DNA from: Anaerolineales bacterium
Lineage (GTDB): Bacteria; Chloroflexota; Anaerolineae; Anaerolineales; E44-bin32
Direction: 5' to 3'
Assembly: GCA_037382465.1 (NCBI GenBank)
Contig: JARRPX010000036.1
Coordinates: forward strand, 1-43,908
Length of the DNA: 43,908 nucleotides
In this document: positions 27,350 through 35,974 of the stretch, one piece after another
Layout: each line of letters opens with the position of its first letter
Position numbering within the stretch: position 1 is the stretch's first letter
Translations under genes and position numbers: made by a program
Notes under the pieces: generated by a model
Databases searched by the model: none
Told to the model about the DNA's origin: nothing
What the model saw: the letters and a program-made list of their open reading frames with translations, nothing else

Positions 27350-27357
27350 CCTCCTTT
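27350..27357 (-). promoter_or_regulatory. Strong ribosome binding site deciding the GTG start of ald
   Basis: AAAGGAGG on the minus strand lies five bases before GTG 27342-27344. It settles the start as GTG, since the nearby ATG is out of frame and is followed at once by TGA. The region upstream (27358-27385) is AT-rich and may hold the promoter. Confidence 0.7.
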
Positions 27358-27466
27358 GTATATATAGTTTTAAGTAATTATAGGTTAATCTACAGGTCCA
27401 AGCCACGCAGGACACGAAAACGTCATTTCCGACAGCAATTGATGCTGAGAAAACCCAATTTACAGT

Positions 27467-27973
27467 CTACGCCGATGGATCATCCGCGGTCCGACGGCGA
27501 ATCATCCGCCACAGACCCGAAAGAAAGTTCATGCGAGGCACACGTTTCACGTAATCCAGATATTCATCCCCGAACTTATTAATGCACGCCTCCTCCTCAT
27601 CGTACGTATTCAAGTAGTATATCGGCGCGGCGATGAGCCCCAATACGATCACCGACCAGTGCCAGGTAATTAACGGCAGCGCAATGGCCATCAAAACGCC
27701 CGCAAGATACTGCGGGTGGCGCACGATTCCATAGATTCCACGATCGACCAACGCCGACGTCCGCATGTATCCACGTCCCTCCACACTTCCCAAGCGTCGA
27801 AACGTGTATATCGGCAGCCAGCCAAACAATCCCGAAAGCATGAGGATGAACCAGCCGGCATTCATGCGTAATTCATTACTCGCGGGATCGTGAAAGGCAA
27901 TGGCAGACCCAATTTGCCCCACGGCGCCAATCGTAATGAGCACACCGGAAATCATCATTTTCTTATCGCGCAT
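27467..27973 (-). CDS. Isoprenylcysteine-methyltransferase-like (ICMT/PEMT) membrane protein
   Basis: A 168-residue polytopic protein with four hydrophobic segments. The methyltransferase signature is GIYGIVRHPQYLAG (about residues 80-93), followed by the conserved acidic and hydrophobic segment EEEACINKFGDEYLDYVKRVPRMN near the end. Family members use S-adenosylmethionine to methylate cysteines or small molecules in the membrane. AGGAGG stands seven bases before the ATG. It is a second member of the same broad family as 15608-16175, but the two share only the signature regions. The substrate is unknown. Confidence 0.88.
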   Translation of the reverse strand: MRDKKMMISGVLITIGAVGQIGSAIAFHDPASNELRMNAGWFILMLSGLFGWLPIYTFRRLGSVEGRGYMRTSALVDRGIYGIVRHPQYLAGVLMAIALPLITWHWSVIVLGLIAAPIYYLNTYDEEEACINKFGDEYLDYVKRVPRMNFLSGLWRMIRRRTADDPSA

Positions 27974-28077
27974 GAGTGAGCCTCCTTTCTTTCGTTCGAT
28001 CTCAAACCCTTATACTGCCGCACTCAGCTTGCGCGGGACCGCCCCTTATATTTCCCGATCTTCGAGAAAATGATTGC

Positions 28078-28533
28078 CTACTGGAAGCGAGCCAGTATCT
28101 TTTTCACTTTTACCAGATGGTCTTTTTCGTAATGATGGATGTTGATCTCGAGCATTTGAACAGGCGTGATTGATTTGTGGTTCCAGAACCTGGCGGCCCA
28201 CATCGATGCCGGGATTTGCATGCAGCGTTGAATGAACGCCTCGCCGTTGGTCACGAATTCAGCGAACACGGAGTCCCAGGGTTGATCTTTCCGCTTTTCG
28301 ACCGAGGCTGCGTTGAATTTCGCCATACTCCCCCAGTATGCAGGCTCCTCACCGGCTTCCAGTGCATCCGCGATGTCGACGAAGTATCGATCCCACCCCG
28401 CAAGATGGGCGACGACGTCTTTCAAACACCATTGATTGAAGAGCCGTTCCGTTCGCTTCGAAGCGGGAATTTGCTGCAGGACGTCGATGAATTCGGTGCG
28501 GATTTCCTGGAACCGATCCAACAATTCGTCCAT
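28078..28533 (-). CDS. DinB/ClbS-like protein
   Basis: A 151-residue protein whose four-helix bundle pattern fits the DinB/DfsB/ClbS group: LLDRFQEIRTEFID, CLKDVVAHLAGWDRYFVD (the first conserved His, about residue 43), and HHYEKDHLVKVKKIL at the end with further His residues as potential metal ligands. ClbS-type members protect DNA against colibactin; most relatives have thiol-transfer or unknown roles. It is the last gene of a tight cluster: the ElyC-like gene stops nine bases upstream. GAGG precedes its ATG. The specific role cannot be told from the sequence. Confidence 0.82.
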   Translation of the reverse strand: MDELLDRFQEIRTEFIDVLQQIPASKRTERLFNQWCLKDVVAHLAGWDRYFVDIADALEAGEEPAYWGSMAKFNAASVEKRKDQPWDSVFAEFVTNGEAFIQRCMQIPASMWAARFWNHKSITPVQMLEINIHHYEKDHLVKVKKILARFQ

Positions 28534-28542
28534 GACTTTGCC

Positions 28543-29208
28543 TCACTTCACATCCTGGTCGTAGGAGCGCAGGAGATAGTAATAGTATGCCATCACTTCC
28601 CTGGGGATATACAGCAGATCGCGCAGCCCCCAGTACGTGGCGTTGACGGAATACACCGGCGTCACGCCAAAGCGCTTCAGAGTCAGCTTCGTCCGGGGAA
28701 CGTGAAAGTACTGTGTGATGACCAATACGCTGTGCATGTCGTTCGTCCGCATGATTCGAGAAGCGTTGCGCGCCGTCATGAAGGTGTCCGTTCCGCCGCT
28801 GTCGATGAATATACGCGCTTCAGGCACCCCGTGATCGGCCAGATAGGCCGCCATTACCTGCGCTTCGTCGTACCCTTCCCAACCCAAGCCGCCGCTCACG
28901 ATCAGATACTCGAAATAACCCCGCTCGAACAGGTCCGCCGCCGTGTCCAACCGCGCGGTCAGACGATGAGAGGGCGTACCGTCGGTCTTGACTTTGGCGC
29001 CCATCACGAGAGCGACGTCCGCTCTCTGCAGTTCGTCCGTGACGCCGTCCCAGACGATGGCTATGGTGGAGACCGCTAAAAATGCGATCAGTCCGGCAAA
29101 CGAAAATCTCCACAATCGGAACCTCAACAATCGCCCGGGCAAGTGAATAATCTTGCCCGCAACCCTGCCGATTCGAGTTCCGAGTCCGGACAACGCGTTA
29201 CGCATCAC
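28543..29208 (-). CDS. ElyC/SanA/YdcF-like DUF218 protein
   Basis: A 221-residue inner-membrane protein. One N-terminal hydrophobic helix (about residues 36-54) anchors a Rossmann-like DUF218 domain with the family hallmarks: VALVMGAKV at its start, LIVSGGLGWEGYDEAQVMA in the middle, ARIFIDSGGTDTFMTARNA and VITQYFHVPRTKL later. SanA/ElyC members influence envelope permeability and peptidoglycan or lipid carrier metabolism. The start overlaps the LysE-like gene stop (29198) by 8-11 nt, so translation is likely coupled. Both GTG 29208 and ATG 29205 are possible starts. Confidence 0.9.
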   Translation of the reverse strand: MMRNALSGLGTRIGRVAGKIIHLPGRLLRFRLWRFSFAGLIAFLAVSTIAIVWDGVTDELQRADVALVMGAKVKTDGTPSHRLTARLDTAADLFERGYFEYLIVSGGLGWEGYDEAQVMAAYLADHGVPEARIFIDSGGTDTFMTARNASRIMRTNDMHSVLVITQYFHVPRTKLTLKRFGVTPVYSVNATYWGLRDLLYIPREVMAYYYYLLRSYDQDVK

Positions 29209-29824
29209 TCAAGGCCAATTTCAGCGCCAATACCGCAAAGACCAGGGCAAAAGTGCGCTGCACGTATCGCATTGCCCTGGGGGAGTTCAACAGATAAGCA
29301 CTGACACCGCTGGCCAGAATGCCATACAAAATGAAAATGATCAGGGTCATGAGCATGAAAAGCGCACCCAGGCCGATCATCTGCTGCGTGGGGGAAGATA
29401 CATCCGCCGAAATGAATTGCGGAAGGAAAGCGAAGAAGAAAAGCGCCAGCTTCGGGTTGAGAAGGTTGATCAAGATCCCTCGAAGTATGATTTGGAATGC
29501 ATTCTTGTTGCTCGCTTGGCCGTCCAATTGGATTGCGCCCGTATCCTGCCACATCGACCAGGCGAGAAAGAGCAGATACAACGTCCCGGTGATCTTCAAG
29601 ATCTGGAAGATGACTGCGCTGTTATGCAGGATCACCGAGAGACCGAAAATACTGGCCGTCAGGTGCGGAACGATTCCCGCCGTGCAGCCGATTGCCGCTG
29701 CGATGCTCGCTCGCCAGCGCAGCGCAAGTCCCGTCGAAACGGTGTAGATGACGCCCGTTCCGGGAACGAGAACGACGACGAGGGAAGTGAGTAGAAACTC
29801 GGCATCGATCATCTGCGCACCCAT
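29198..29824 (-). CDS. LysE/RhtB family amino-acid exporter
   Basis: A 208-residue membrane protein with about six hydrophobic helices. The opening FLLTSLVVVLVPGTGVIYTVSTGLALRWRASI matches the LysE/RhtB consensus, including the 'PGP/PGT' turn and the 'G...G..A..G...G' helix; NPKLALFFFAFLPQF is the second diagnostic motif. Such carriers export amino acids or similar metabolites. The first gene of a three-gene cluster with the ElyC-like and DinB-like genes. GGA lies six bases before ATG 29824; an in-frame ATG at 29812 is an alternative. Confidence 0.92.
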   Translation of the reverse strand: MGAQMIDAEFLLTSLVVVLVPGTGVIYTVSTGLALRWRASIAAAIGCTAGIVPHLTASIFGLSVILHNSAVIFQILKITGTLYLLFLAWSMWQDTGAIQLDGQASNKNAFQIILRGILINLLNPKLALFFFAFLPQFISADVSSPTQQMIGLGALFMLMTLIIFILYGILASGVSAYLLNSPRAMRYVQRTFALVFAVLALKLALSDA

Positions 29825-29969
29825 CTTTTTCCGGCGGATGCAGACGTATTTGGCTGATATCGACAGCCGGCTGCTTTCAAAGTATTCGCAGCCTCGAGTT
29901 CAGGATAGTTGAAAGCAGAGTGAGTATATATACAGCGCAGCATCGAATCCATTCCCATGCCGATTTCAC

Positions 29970-30179
29970 TCACGCCAACGACTTCTTCAGCTCCGCCAAT
30001 TCTTCGGGATCGACAAGATACTCTTCCACGAAACCGCAATCCGTACAAGCAAATCGGTTGATTCTCGAATATCCAGTATCATGCAAACCGAAGGGATAGA
30101 TTTTGGACATGAAAGATTCGCCAGCGAGTTGGACAATCTGGGTCGACTCGCATTTCGGACATCGCTTGTTGGTTTTCAT
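29970..30179 (-). CDS. Small zinc-ribbon protein
   Basis: A 69-residue protein with CPKC (about residues 7-10) and CTDC (about 45-48), the zinc-ribbon pair pattern, and an acidic C-terminal helix (DPEELAELKKSLA). The middle is a basic, aromatic stretch (SKIYPFGLHDTGYSRINRFA). AGGAG lies seven bases before ATG 30179. Many such proteins occur in Chloroflexota and Bacillota with no known function; a nucleic-acid or protein-binding role is plausible. Confidence 0.8.
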   Translation of the reverse strand: MKTNKRCPKCESTQIVQLAGESFMSKIYPFGLHDTGYSRINRFACTDCGFVEEYLVDPEELAELKKSLA

Positions 30180-30277
30180 CGGCCGGCTCCTGTGTATCGA
30201 ATAAAGGCTAGGATATCACGCTTTATCGTTGCCGATCATAGGATGGAAATTCCCCGTTGATCCCTACGGAGGCACAA

Positions 30278-30379
30278 ATGGAATCACGATCATACTCTGG
30301 AGGGGGAATTCCACTTCATGTTGTCGATGATTCTCCATACCCCACATTCAGCCGTTCACCGCTCGAGCTTCAGACGTAA
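30278..30379 (+). CDS. Possible 33-residue microprotein
   Basis: A 33-codon frame with ATG at 30278 and GGAGG about five bases ahead, in a gap of 237 bp. It has a Gly-rich start (YSGGGIPLHVVDD) and no membrane helix or motif. The good ribosome site is the only support; it could be chance. It faces the 3' end of the large TPR-HEAT gene. Confidence 0.25.
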   Translation: MESRSYSGGGIPLHVVDDSPYPTFSRSPLELQT

Positions 30380-30416
30380 GGATGGTCCTCCCCGTGACGG
30401 AATTCCTCCTGAAACT

Positions 30417-33386
30417 CTACTCCGTCTCAGCAGCCAATTGGGACCGTAGGGACTGACGATCCGAAGGCAGTCCGTAGAGTTCCATCAGATTGCTCTGGTA
30501 CTCCCACAACGGATCGTGTGCGACCAGCGTACGCAGCGCCTCACGCTGCTCCGGCGATAACTCGTGGATTTGGCGAAGCGCCGGTTCCGGAGCTCCCCAA
30601 AATTCGATCTTGCGAACCCCGGTTTGCTTGTCTCTTGAGTACGCCGCGCCGGCCGATTGCGATACATCGCAGTTGAACGTCAAGTCCAACAGCAACCCCG
30701 CGGCACGAAGTGCATCATCCGGATCGCGCAGCAGACTCACAGCCTGCAAGAGCGCTGTGCGCGCTCGCTCGCCGCCCATTCCGGCCAGACTTTCCAGGCA
30801 AAACCATACCGGGGAGCCATCCCACCACAATAGCCAATAACGTTCCGCAACGGCTTTCCATGCGCTGCGTTCCTCCTCCGTCGCCTCGATGTGGTGTGGG
30901 CTTTTGCCCAATTGACGCAACGCCGTTATCACTTCTTCAACGGCTTCTGTTGGGGCATTTTCACGGCTGCGCGCAATCAGCGCGACGGCGGCGATGAGGC
31001 GTAGCACATCCAATTCACCGTCGTGCAGCAGCTCGGAAAAGAATTGTAGAGACTGGCGGTCAGCATCCATCAGATCGTGAAGCGCCCGCGCGACGGCGAT
31101 ACGCACCTGCCGATTCGTTGTCGTCGAAAACAAACGGAGCAAGCGCGGCACACTTTCCGACTTCCGGGTCGGCAGCTCGGAGATCGTCCCTAATGCTTCC
31201 AGCCTGAGATTTTCGTCTTCGTCTTCCGTCTCTACCAACTTCAAGAAAAGTTCGATCCCCTCCGCGACGGCTTCGTTCGCGGCGGTTACCCACCCCATTT
31301 CCTTCTTCAGCGCCGAATCGAAATCTTCGCCGCGTTTCTCCACAAGCTTCCGCAAATCCAGCATTTCATCGCCTTCGCGGTGATGAACGGCCAGATAGGA
31401 ACTCCCGGTTGCCAGTGACGAGAGCAAGGTGAGCACACCGAGTCGATCCGGCGTTCGTTCGTCGGCCAACATACGCAGCAGGAATGGTACGGCAAAAGCC
31501 GAGGCTTCATACACGGTGCCCTGATGCCAGATGTTGCCAAACAATTGCTCGAACGCATCCTCGCGCACATCATCTTCCTCGCTGAGCAGCATGCTCAACA
31601 ACGCGGGCACGTCCTCCGCCGTACCATAGGCATGTTGAAGCGAACGCCAATCAACCTCGTTCAGACCGGGTAGTATCTCGTCTACAAGCGAATTGGGGTG
31701 CCGCAGAAATCCTTCGCGCTTCTCAGATCGGGATCGGCGCGGCTTTTCTGGTGAGGCCTTCGCTTCCATCCCCTGGCGGAACGAAAGTAGGTTCTCCAGC
31801 GTCTTCCTGGTCATCTGGGTGAACACATCATCGGGGCCGAAATATGACTCTCTCACTCGTTGAATCTTCTCCCATATTTCATTACCACCGCCGGGTCCAT
31901 ATTCATAATCCATCAGGCCGGCAAGTTCCGTCAGCGCCATCAGTGAATATGGGTGCCCCTCACCGAGTGCTGCCACGTGAATGTCAGCGATGCGCTGGCA
32001 GATCGGAAGCACCGCGCTGGATCTATCCGACTTCTGCAGCGCGACTTCCAGCATCTTCAATGCGGGGACGAGATCGAGATGATCAGCACCCAAAACCTGT
32101 TCTCGAGCTTCGATAACACGCTGCAGCAGCTCCTGCGCTTCGACATACTCACCGGCGTCCAGGTGCTGCCGCGCTTTCCGCTCCAGTTCGGCGGCCATGT
32201 CCAATGTTTCTTGCGCCTTCGAAGTCAGGGGTGCACGCTTCATTTCGTCGCCAAGTTTGCCGACGAGATCGTGCAATTGTTCTGCAGCACGGTCCGCGTC
32301 GAGGTGCGCACCCGGCAAATAAGTCTGTCCCGCCGGGAGTTTGCCCGCCGCCGCATCGAATGCGGTCAAACAGGTATGCAGCGGCATGCTGTACAGCAGC
32401 GCCGTTTGGTCGCCCCGTTCGACGAGTGTGCCCAACACGGCCACCAGCTTTCGCAGCGTGCGGATTGTGGCGGGGTCCTGCGCTCCCAGGGCAGATTCGC
32501 GGACGATCAAGGCGTGGGTAAAATGCTGGCGGGCGGAAGCCGGATCTTCCATTTTCCATTCGACGTCGCCCAGGTTAAACAGCACCCAGGCCGTCTTGAC
32601 ATGCTCGACGCCGAAGACCTGTTCGTGTAATGCAAGCGACTGCTCGAGCAAACCTCGGGCATCGCTGTACCGTTCGAGATCCGCCAGCACGGCCGCCAGA
32701 TTGTTCATCAACACTGCCGTCAAAGGATGCGTTGCACCGAGCACGCGTTCGCTCATTCCGAGCGCCCTATCGTACAACTCACGCGCCCGCTCGTACGTCG
32801 CAGAATCACGGGCCAGCTTGGCCGCCAGCGCGTTCAACGTCTCGATCGTACTGCGGTGATCGCCAAGGGCACGTTCACAGCGTGTCAGCGCTTCGCCGTG
32901 GATCTCGACGGCGCGGTGATGATCCCCATTGTGATAAAGGAAAACACCCAGGTTATTCAGGCTTTCTATCGTGTCGGGATGGTCGGGACCCAGGCTCGCC
33001 TCCCGAACAACCAACGCCTGGCGGACGAGTTCCAATCCACCGTCAATATCCCGTTGTCCAAAACGCACGCAGGCGAGGCCGTTCAGGACCTGCGCCGTAT
33101 CGGCGTGCTCGCGGCCGAGGAGCGTCTCGCGGGTCGCCAGCGCCCTTTCCAGGAACCCCTGTGCAGCGGCATACTCCCCCAATTCGAACAGCGTAACACC
33201 CAAACCGCGCTGCGCCATTGCTGTGTGGAGGTGTTTCTCGCCATGGAGAGCAAGCAGATCACCCAACGCATGTTCGTACGCCTCACGAGCAGCAGCATAA
33301 TCCCCCTGCTTGTAGCAGCGCTCAGCCTGATCCATAAGTTCTACAGCGTCCTCTGAACTCGAAGGCCCCTCAGCGAAGGTAGCCAT
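30417..33386 (-). CDS. Large TPR-HEAT repeat protein
   Basis: A 989-residue cytoplasmic protein built of repeats. Residues about 15-330 hold kinesin-light-chain-type TPR units with the 42-residue spacing and the recurrent pattern 'LG.DHPDTIESLNNLG.FLY..G....A', and a second TPR block at about 395-560. After a charged linker (EKPRRSRSEKREG) residues about 585-800 form HEAT-like units (DVREDAFEQLFGNIWHQGT, LRLEALGTISEL, VRIAVARALHDL). The C-terminal 190 residues are helical without a clear motif. No catalytic domain is present; it is a scaffold for protein contacts. GGAGG precedes the start. Partner unknown. Confidence 0.85.
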   Translation of the reverse strand: MATFAEGPSSSEDAVELMDQAERCYKQGDYAAAREAYEHALGDLLALHGEKHLHTAMAQRGLGVTLFELGEYAAAQGFLERALATRETLLGREHADTAQVLNGLACVRFGQRDIDGGLELVRQALVVREASLGPDHPDTIESLNNLGVFLYHNGDHHRAVEIHGEALTRCERALGDHRSTIETLNALAAKLARDSATYERARELYDRALGMSERVLGATHPLTAVLMNNLAAVLADLERYSDARGLLEQSLALHEQVFGVEHVKTAWVLFNLGDVEWKMEDPASARQHFTHALIVRESALGAQDPATIRTLRKLVAVLGTLVERGDQTALLYSMPLHTCLTAFDAAAGKLPAGQTYLPGAHLDADRAAEQLHDLVGKLGDEMKRAPLTSKAQETLDMAAELERKARQHLDAGEYVEAQELLQRVIEAREQVLGADHLDLVPALKMLEVALQKSDRSSAVLPICQRIADIHVAALGEGHPYSLMALTELAGLMDYEYGPGGGNEIWEKIQRVRESYFGPDDVFTQMTRKTLENLLSFRQGMEAKASPEKPRRSRSEKREGFLRHPNSLVDEILPGLNEVDWRSLQHAYGTAEDVPALLSMLLSEEDDVREDAFEQLFGNIWHQGTVYEASAFAVPFLLRMLADERTPDRLGVLTLLSSLATGSSYLAVHHREGDEMLDLRKLVEKRGEDFDSALKKEMGWVTAANEAVAEGIELFLKLVETEDEDENLRLEALGTISELPTRKSESVPRLLRLFSTTTNRQVRIAVARALHDLMDADRQSLQFFSELLHDGELDVLRLIAAVALIARSRENAPTEAVEEVITALRQLGKSPHHIEATEEERSAWKAVAERYWLLWWDGSPVWFCLESLAGMGGERARTALLQAVSLLRDPDDALRAAGLLLDLTFNCDVSQSAGAAYSRDKQTGVRKIEFWGAPEPALRQIHELSPEQREALRTLVAHDPLWEYQSNLMELYGLPSDRQSLRSQLAAETE

Positions 33387-33518
33387 GGGTGTGTATCCTC
33401 CCGGAATCCATCGTAATATCTACAACCAGCGCTGCCCCATTAGCAAATTTCAACCTCGCCGCAGGACAGGGAAGGAAATTTAGGGATGCGCTTCATTGTC
33501 AACGTTCAATCACGAACT

Positions 33519-34583
33519 TCATTCCAACGGCAGCAAATCCACGATCAACAACTCCGGCCGGCACAGGAAACGCAGCCTGGGCGCATTGCCACGTTCCATT
33601 CCGATGCCGCGCGATACGATCAAGTATTGCCCGGGTGCGATCTGGGTGATCCCGGCTGCCCAGGCGCGCGGCACTCTCGACAGCGTAAATATCGGTCCAA
33701 TCAATGGAAGGCGTACCTGGCCGCCGTGGGTGTGCCCGGCGATCAACAGATCAGCATTCACCTCTCCCAAACTGTAGTCGGGTTTGTGCCCAACGGCAAT
33801 ATGATACTTGGCCTGTCCCGGCAGGGAGAATCCCGGATTACCCGAATCCGTCAATGTCATTCCGGTCAGCACGACCGGTCCCAGGTTCCGAGTGGAGGTG
33901 ACCTCAATGGGTACGACGGGAGTTCCCGCAAAGATTTCATCCCAATCCCCCCAATCGACGTTCCCTCGAACGGCATACATACCTAACGGCGCTTCGAGCC
34001 CGGCGCGCAGCAAAAGTGCGTTGAGTTTCTCCTTCGCAGCGAGGTAATCATCTTCGTCGGATATGTGCAGATAATCCCCTGCAAACAGAATTAGATCCGG
34101 ATGCTCATCAGCGACCAACTCGAAGACGTGCTGTTCATATTTCCCGGGACGATCCGTCTGCACATCGGCGATCACAGCCAGGCGAATGGGGCTTGCCAGT
34201 TTGTCGGTTCGAATGGTGACCCGCGTGGTTTTCAGCCAATGGGGTTCGATCAGGAATGCGTAGACACCAACCAGGACGGTGCAGATAGTGAGTACCGCGG
34301 ACAAGCCAGAAAGCGATTTTCGATTTCGACGGCGGGCAACAATCGTCACGCCGATGAGAAAAATCGGATGATGCACGAATAACGCCCAGCATAACATCTG
34401 ACTCTTTCCGAAGGCATCGATGGGACTGAAAAATGCCCCGACGAACGTCAAGGCCACAAGCGTCACGCCCAGTATGAATACGTGGAAAAAAGTGAGCTGC
34501 GTTTTCAGGCGCCAGAGAAAGGCTATCGCCCCAAGGACGAACGCCAGAGCCAACGTGTTATATACGATAACCGTTGAATTCAC
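33519..34583 (-). CDS. Membrane-anchored metallophosphoesterase
   Basis: A 354-residue protein. About four hydrophobic helices fill the first 115 residues; the rest is a calcineurin-like phosphoesterase domain with IADVQTD (DxQ in place of DxH), LFAGDYLH, RGNVDWG and the C-terminal GHTHGGQV. The YkuE-like group of membrane-linked enzymes has this order. Two-metal hydrolysis of phosphoesters is expected; the lipid or nucleotide substrate is unknown. GTG at 34583 is the called start, with a weak ribosome site. It stops 132 nt before the TPR-HEAT gene start on the same strand and begins 54 nt after the esterase stop, so the esterase and this gene may be co-transcribed. Confidence 0.9.
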   Translation of the reverse strand: MNSTVIVYNTLALAFVLGAIAFLWRLKTQLTFFHVFILGVTLVALTFVGAFFSPIDAFGKSQMLCWALFVHHPIFLIGVTIVARRRNRKSLSGLSAVLTICTVLVGVYAFLIEPHWLKTTRVTIRTDKLASPIRLAVIADVQTDRPGKYEQHVFELVADEHPDLILFAGDYLHISDEDDYLAAKEKLNALLLRAGLEAPLGMYAVRGNVDWGDWDEIFAGTPVVPIEVTSTRNLGPVVLTGMTLTDSGNPGFSLPGQAKYHIAVGHKPDYSLGEVNADLLIAGHTHGGQVRLPLIGPIFTLSRVPRAWAAGITQIAPGQYLIVSRGIGMERGNAPRLRFLCRPELLIVDLLPLE

Positions 34584-34637
34584 GAAAGCTGCTCAATTCG
34601 TTCGGAATATCGTCAGTAAATACACTGCGGACATCTG

Positions 34638-35630
34638 CTAATCCTGCTTGGGATGCGCTGCGAAAAAATCCCAGATCAATTGCGAAGCCGAGATGGTCAT
34701 CGTGGGTTGAGCCGAGCCCGCTAAACCAGCCTGACTTCCGGGCCAGGAATGCCCACCACCAATGACGGTATACAATTCCACCACTGTTGAACCCGCACAG
34801 CCCGTCCAGGTTTCGTGCCGGATGTCGGCAAACGATTCCATTTGTGCCTCGGCGCTGCATTCGTCAGCCGAGACCCAGAACCCGATCGTATCTCGCACGG
34901 AATCGAAGTCTACGCGCACGAGCGCTTTGGGGCCGTATCCGCCCTCGTAGAGGACGTGCTGGTCGTCCGTGCCGTGGAACTCGATCACAGAAACGTGCTC
35001 CTGCGGTTGGCAGGCTGAAAAATTCAATGTTCCCGCCACGGGTGCGATGGCAGCGAATAGATCGGCAGCTTCACAAGCCAGACGATGGGACAGAATGCCG
35101 CCGTTGGACATTCCCGTGGCATAAATTCGATTGCCGTCGATGTCAACCAACGCTTGCAGATCCGCCACGATAGCCCGCACGAAACCGACGTCGTCTACGT
35201 CCGCCTCCTGAGCATATCCGCAGCATGCGCCGCCGTTCCAGGTCAGCAGTTTATCATCGCTCAAACGGCCGGTGCCGTTGGGATAGATCACAACGAATCC
35301 GTTGACATCTGCGACGTCGTTGAAACCACTCATGCGTATGGCGCTTTCGGCATTGCCCGTCCCGCCGTGGAAGACAAATACGAGAGGAACAGATCCTTCC
35401 CAATCGACCGACTCCGGAACGTACAGAATGTAGGAACGCTTGCGGCCCCCGTGGGTCAATGTGCGGGTGTTTTCCCCCGTAGGTGGATCAGTTGGATTCC
35501 TGGTGATCGTGGAAGCGCCGCGTGCACAGGCTAAGACTGTAAGCACGAGTAGGATGATCGGCAGATAATGTATTTCTTCGCGGGTAGAATGAAACGAATT
35601 ACAATTGTTGGCGTTTCGATGGGATATCAT
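34638..35630 (-). CDS. Secreted PHB-depolymerase/feruloyl-esterase-like lipoprotein
   Basis: A 330-residue alpha/beta-hydrolase. Export signal and lipobox LAC near residue 33-35, then the domain: LVFVFHGGTGN (oxyanion region), the nucleophile serine in GMSNGG, the acid in HGTDDQHV and the catalytic histidine in GGGHSWPGS. This order matches the esterase_PHB / LpqC group, which cut poly(3-hydroxybutyrate), acetyl-xylan or feruloyl esters. The signal region has a long charged N-terminus with no better in-frame start. Cysteines CCG near residue 135 may pair. It may be co-transcribed with the metallophosphoesterase. The ester substrate is unknown. Confidence 0.9.
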   Translation of the reverse strand: MISHRNANNCNSFHSTREEIHYLPIILLVLTVLACARGASTITRNPTDPPTGENTRTLTHGGRKRSYILYVPESVDWEGSVPLVFVFHGGTGNAESAIRMSGFNDVADVNGFVVIYPNGTGRLSDDKLLTWNGGACCGYAQEADVDDVGFVRAIVADLQALVDIDGNRIYATGMSNGGILSHRLACEAADLFAAIAPVAGTLNFSACQPQEHVSVIEFHGTDDQHVLYEGGYGPKALVRVDFDSVRDTIGFWVSADECSAEAQMESFADIRHETWTGCAGSTVVELYTVIGGGHSWPGSQAGLAGSAQPTMTISASQLIWDFFAAHPKQD

Positions 35631-35730
35631 GACGAATAGAATGCACCGTTACCTGCCTGATACGGCCGTTTTTCAGGATCTTCAGCCCAGAAAGCCTTTG
35701 AGTGGCTTCATGCGGCTATTCTTTATTGAT

Positions 35731-35749
35731 ATCGTCCCCACGGGACGAT
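35731..35749. terminator. 8-bp hairpin after the 50-residue microprotein gene
   Basis: ATCGTCCC (35731-35738) and GGGACGAT (35742-35749) form an exact stem with a 3-nt loop. On the minus strand it lies about 12 nt past the stop of the gene at 35761-35913, which fits a terminator, but no T tract follows. Confidence 0.45.
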
Positions 35750-35760
35750 GTTTCCACCTT

Positions 35761-35913
35761 TCAACAACCCGGCTCACCCTCGTGGCCGCAGCAGTCCTGG
35801 CGCAGGACGATGCGCCGCCACAGGTTACGGGTGAGTTTCTGGATTTTGACCGGCCAGGGCATATCCTGCTTCATGTTGGTAAAGAAATCCGAAAGCGAAG
35901 GTCTTTGCGTCAT
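35761..35913 (-). CDS. 50-residue Cys/His microprotein
   Basis: A short basic protein that reads SLSDFFTNMKQDMPWPVKI in the middle of its first half, then KLTRNLWRRIVLRQ and the Cys/His tail CCGHEGEPGC. AGAGG stands six bases before ATG 35913, a good ribosome site, and codon use is like that of its neighbours. The CCGH....C end could bind a metal or be modified. I have no firm family assignment, though the composition suggests a conserved small protein. It is flanked by an esterase gene and a membrane-protein gene on the same strand. A hairpin follows the stop. Confidence 0.7.
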   Translation of the reverse strand: MTQRPSLSDFFTNMKQDMPWPVKIQKLTRNLWRRIVLRQDCCGHEGEPGC

Positions 35914-35974
35914 ACCCCACCTCTACACTACGTACGTCCTGAAATCGGGTCAAGGCCATCTCGCCCGACTTGAG

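Noticed and set aside
26328-27377. Long plus-strand open frame (349 codons)
   Set aside because: Lies wholly opposite the clear alanine dehydrogenase gene and has no family-like motif; an antisense shadow.
28177-29079. Plus-strand open frame of 300 codons
   Set aside because: Antisense to the DinB-like and ElyC-like genes; composition is that of a shadow frame.
30241-30315. Inverted AATTCCCC/GGGGAATT arms
   Set aside because: Only eight bases pair across a loop of about 48; too weak to call a structure.
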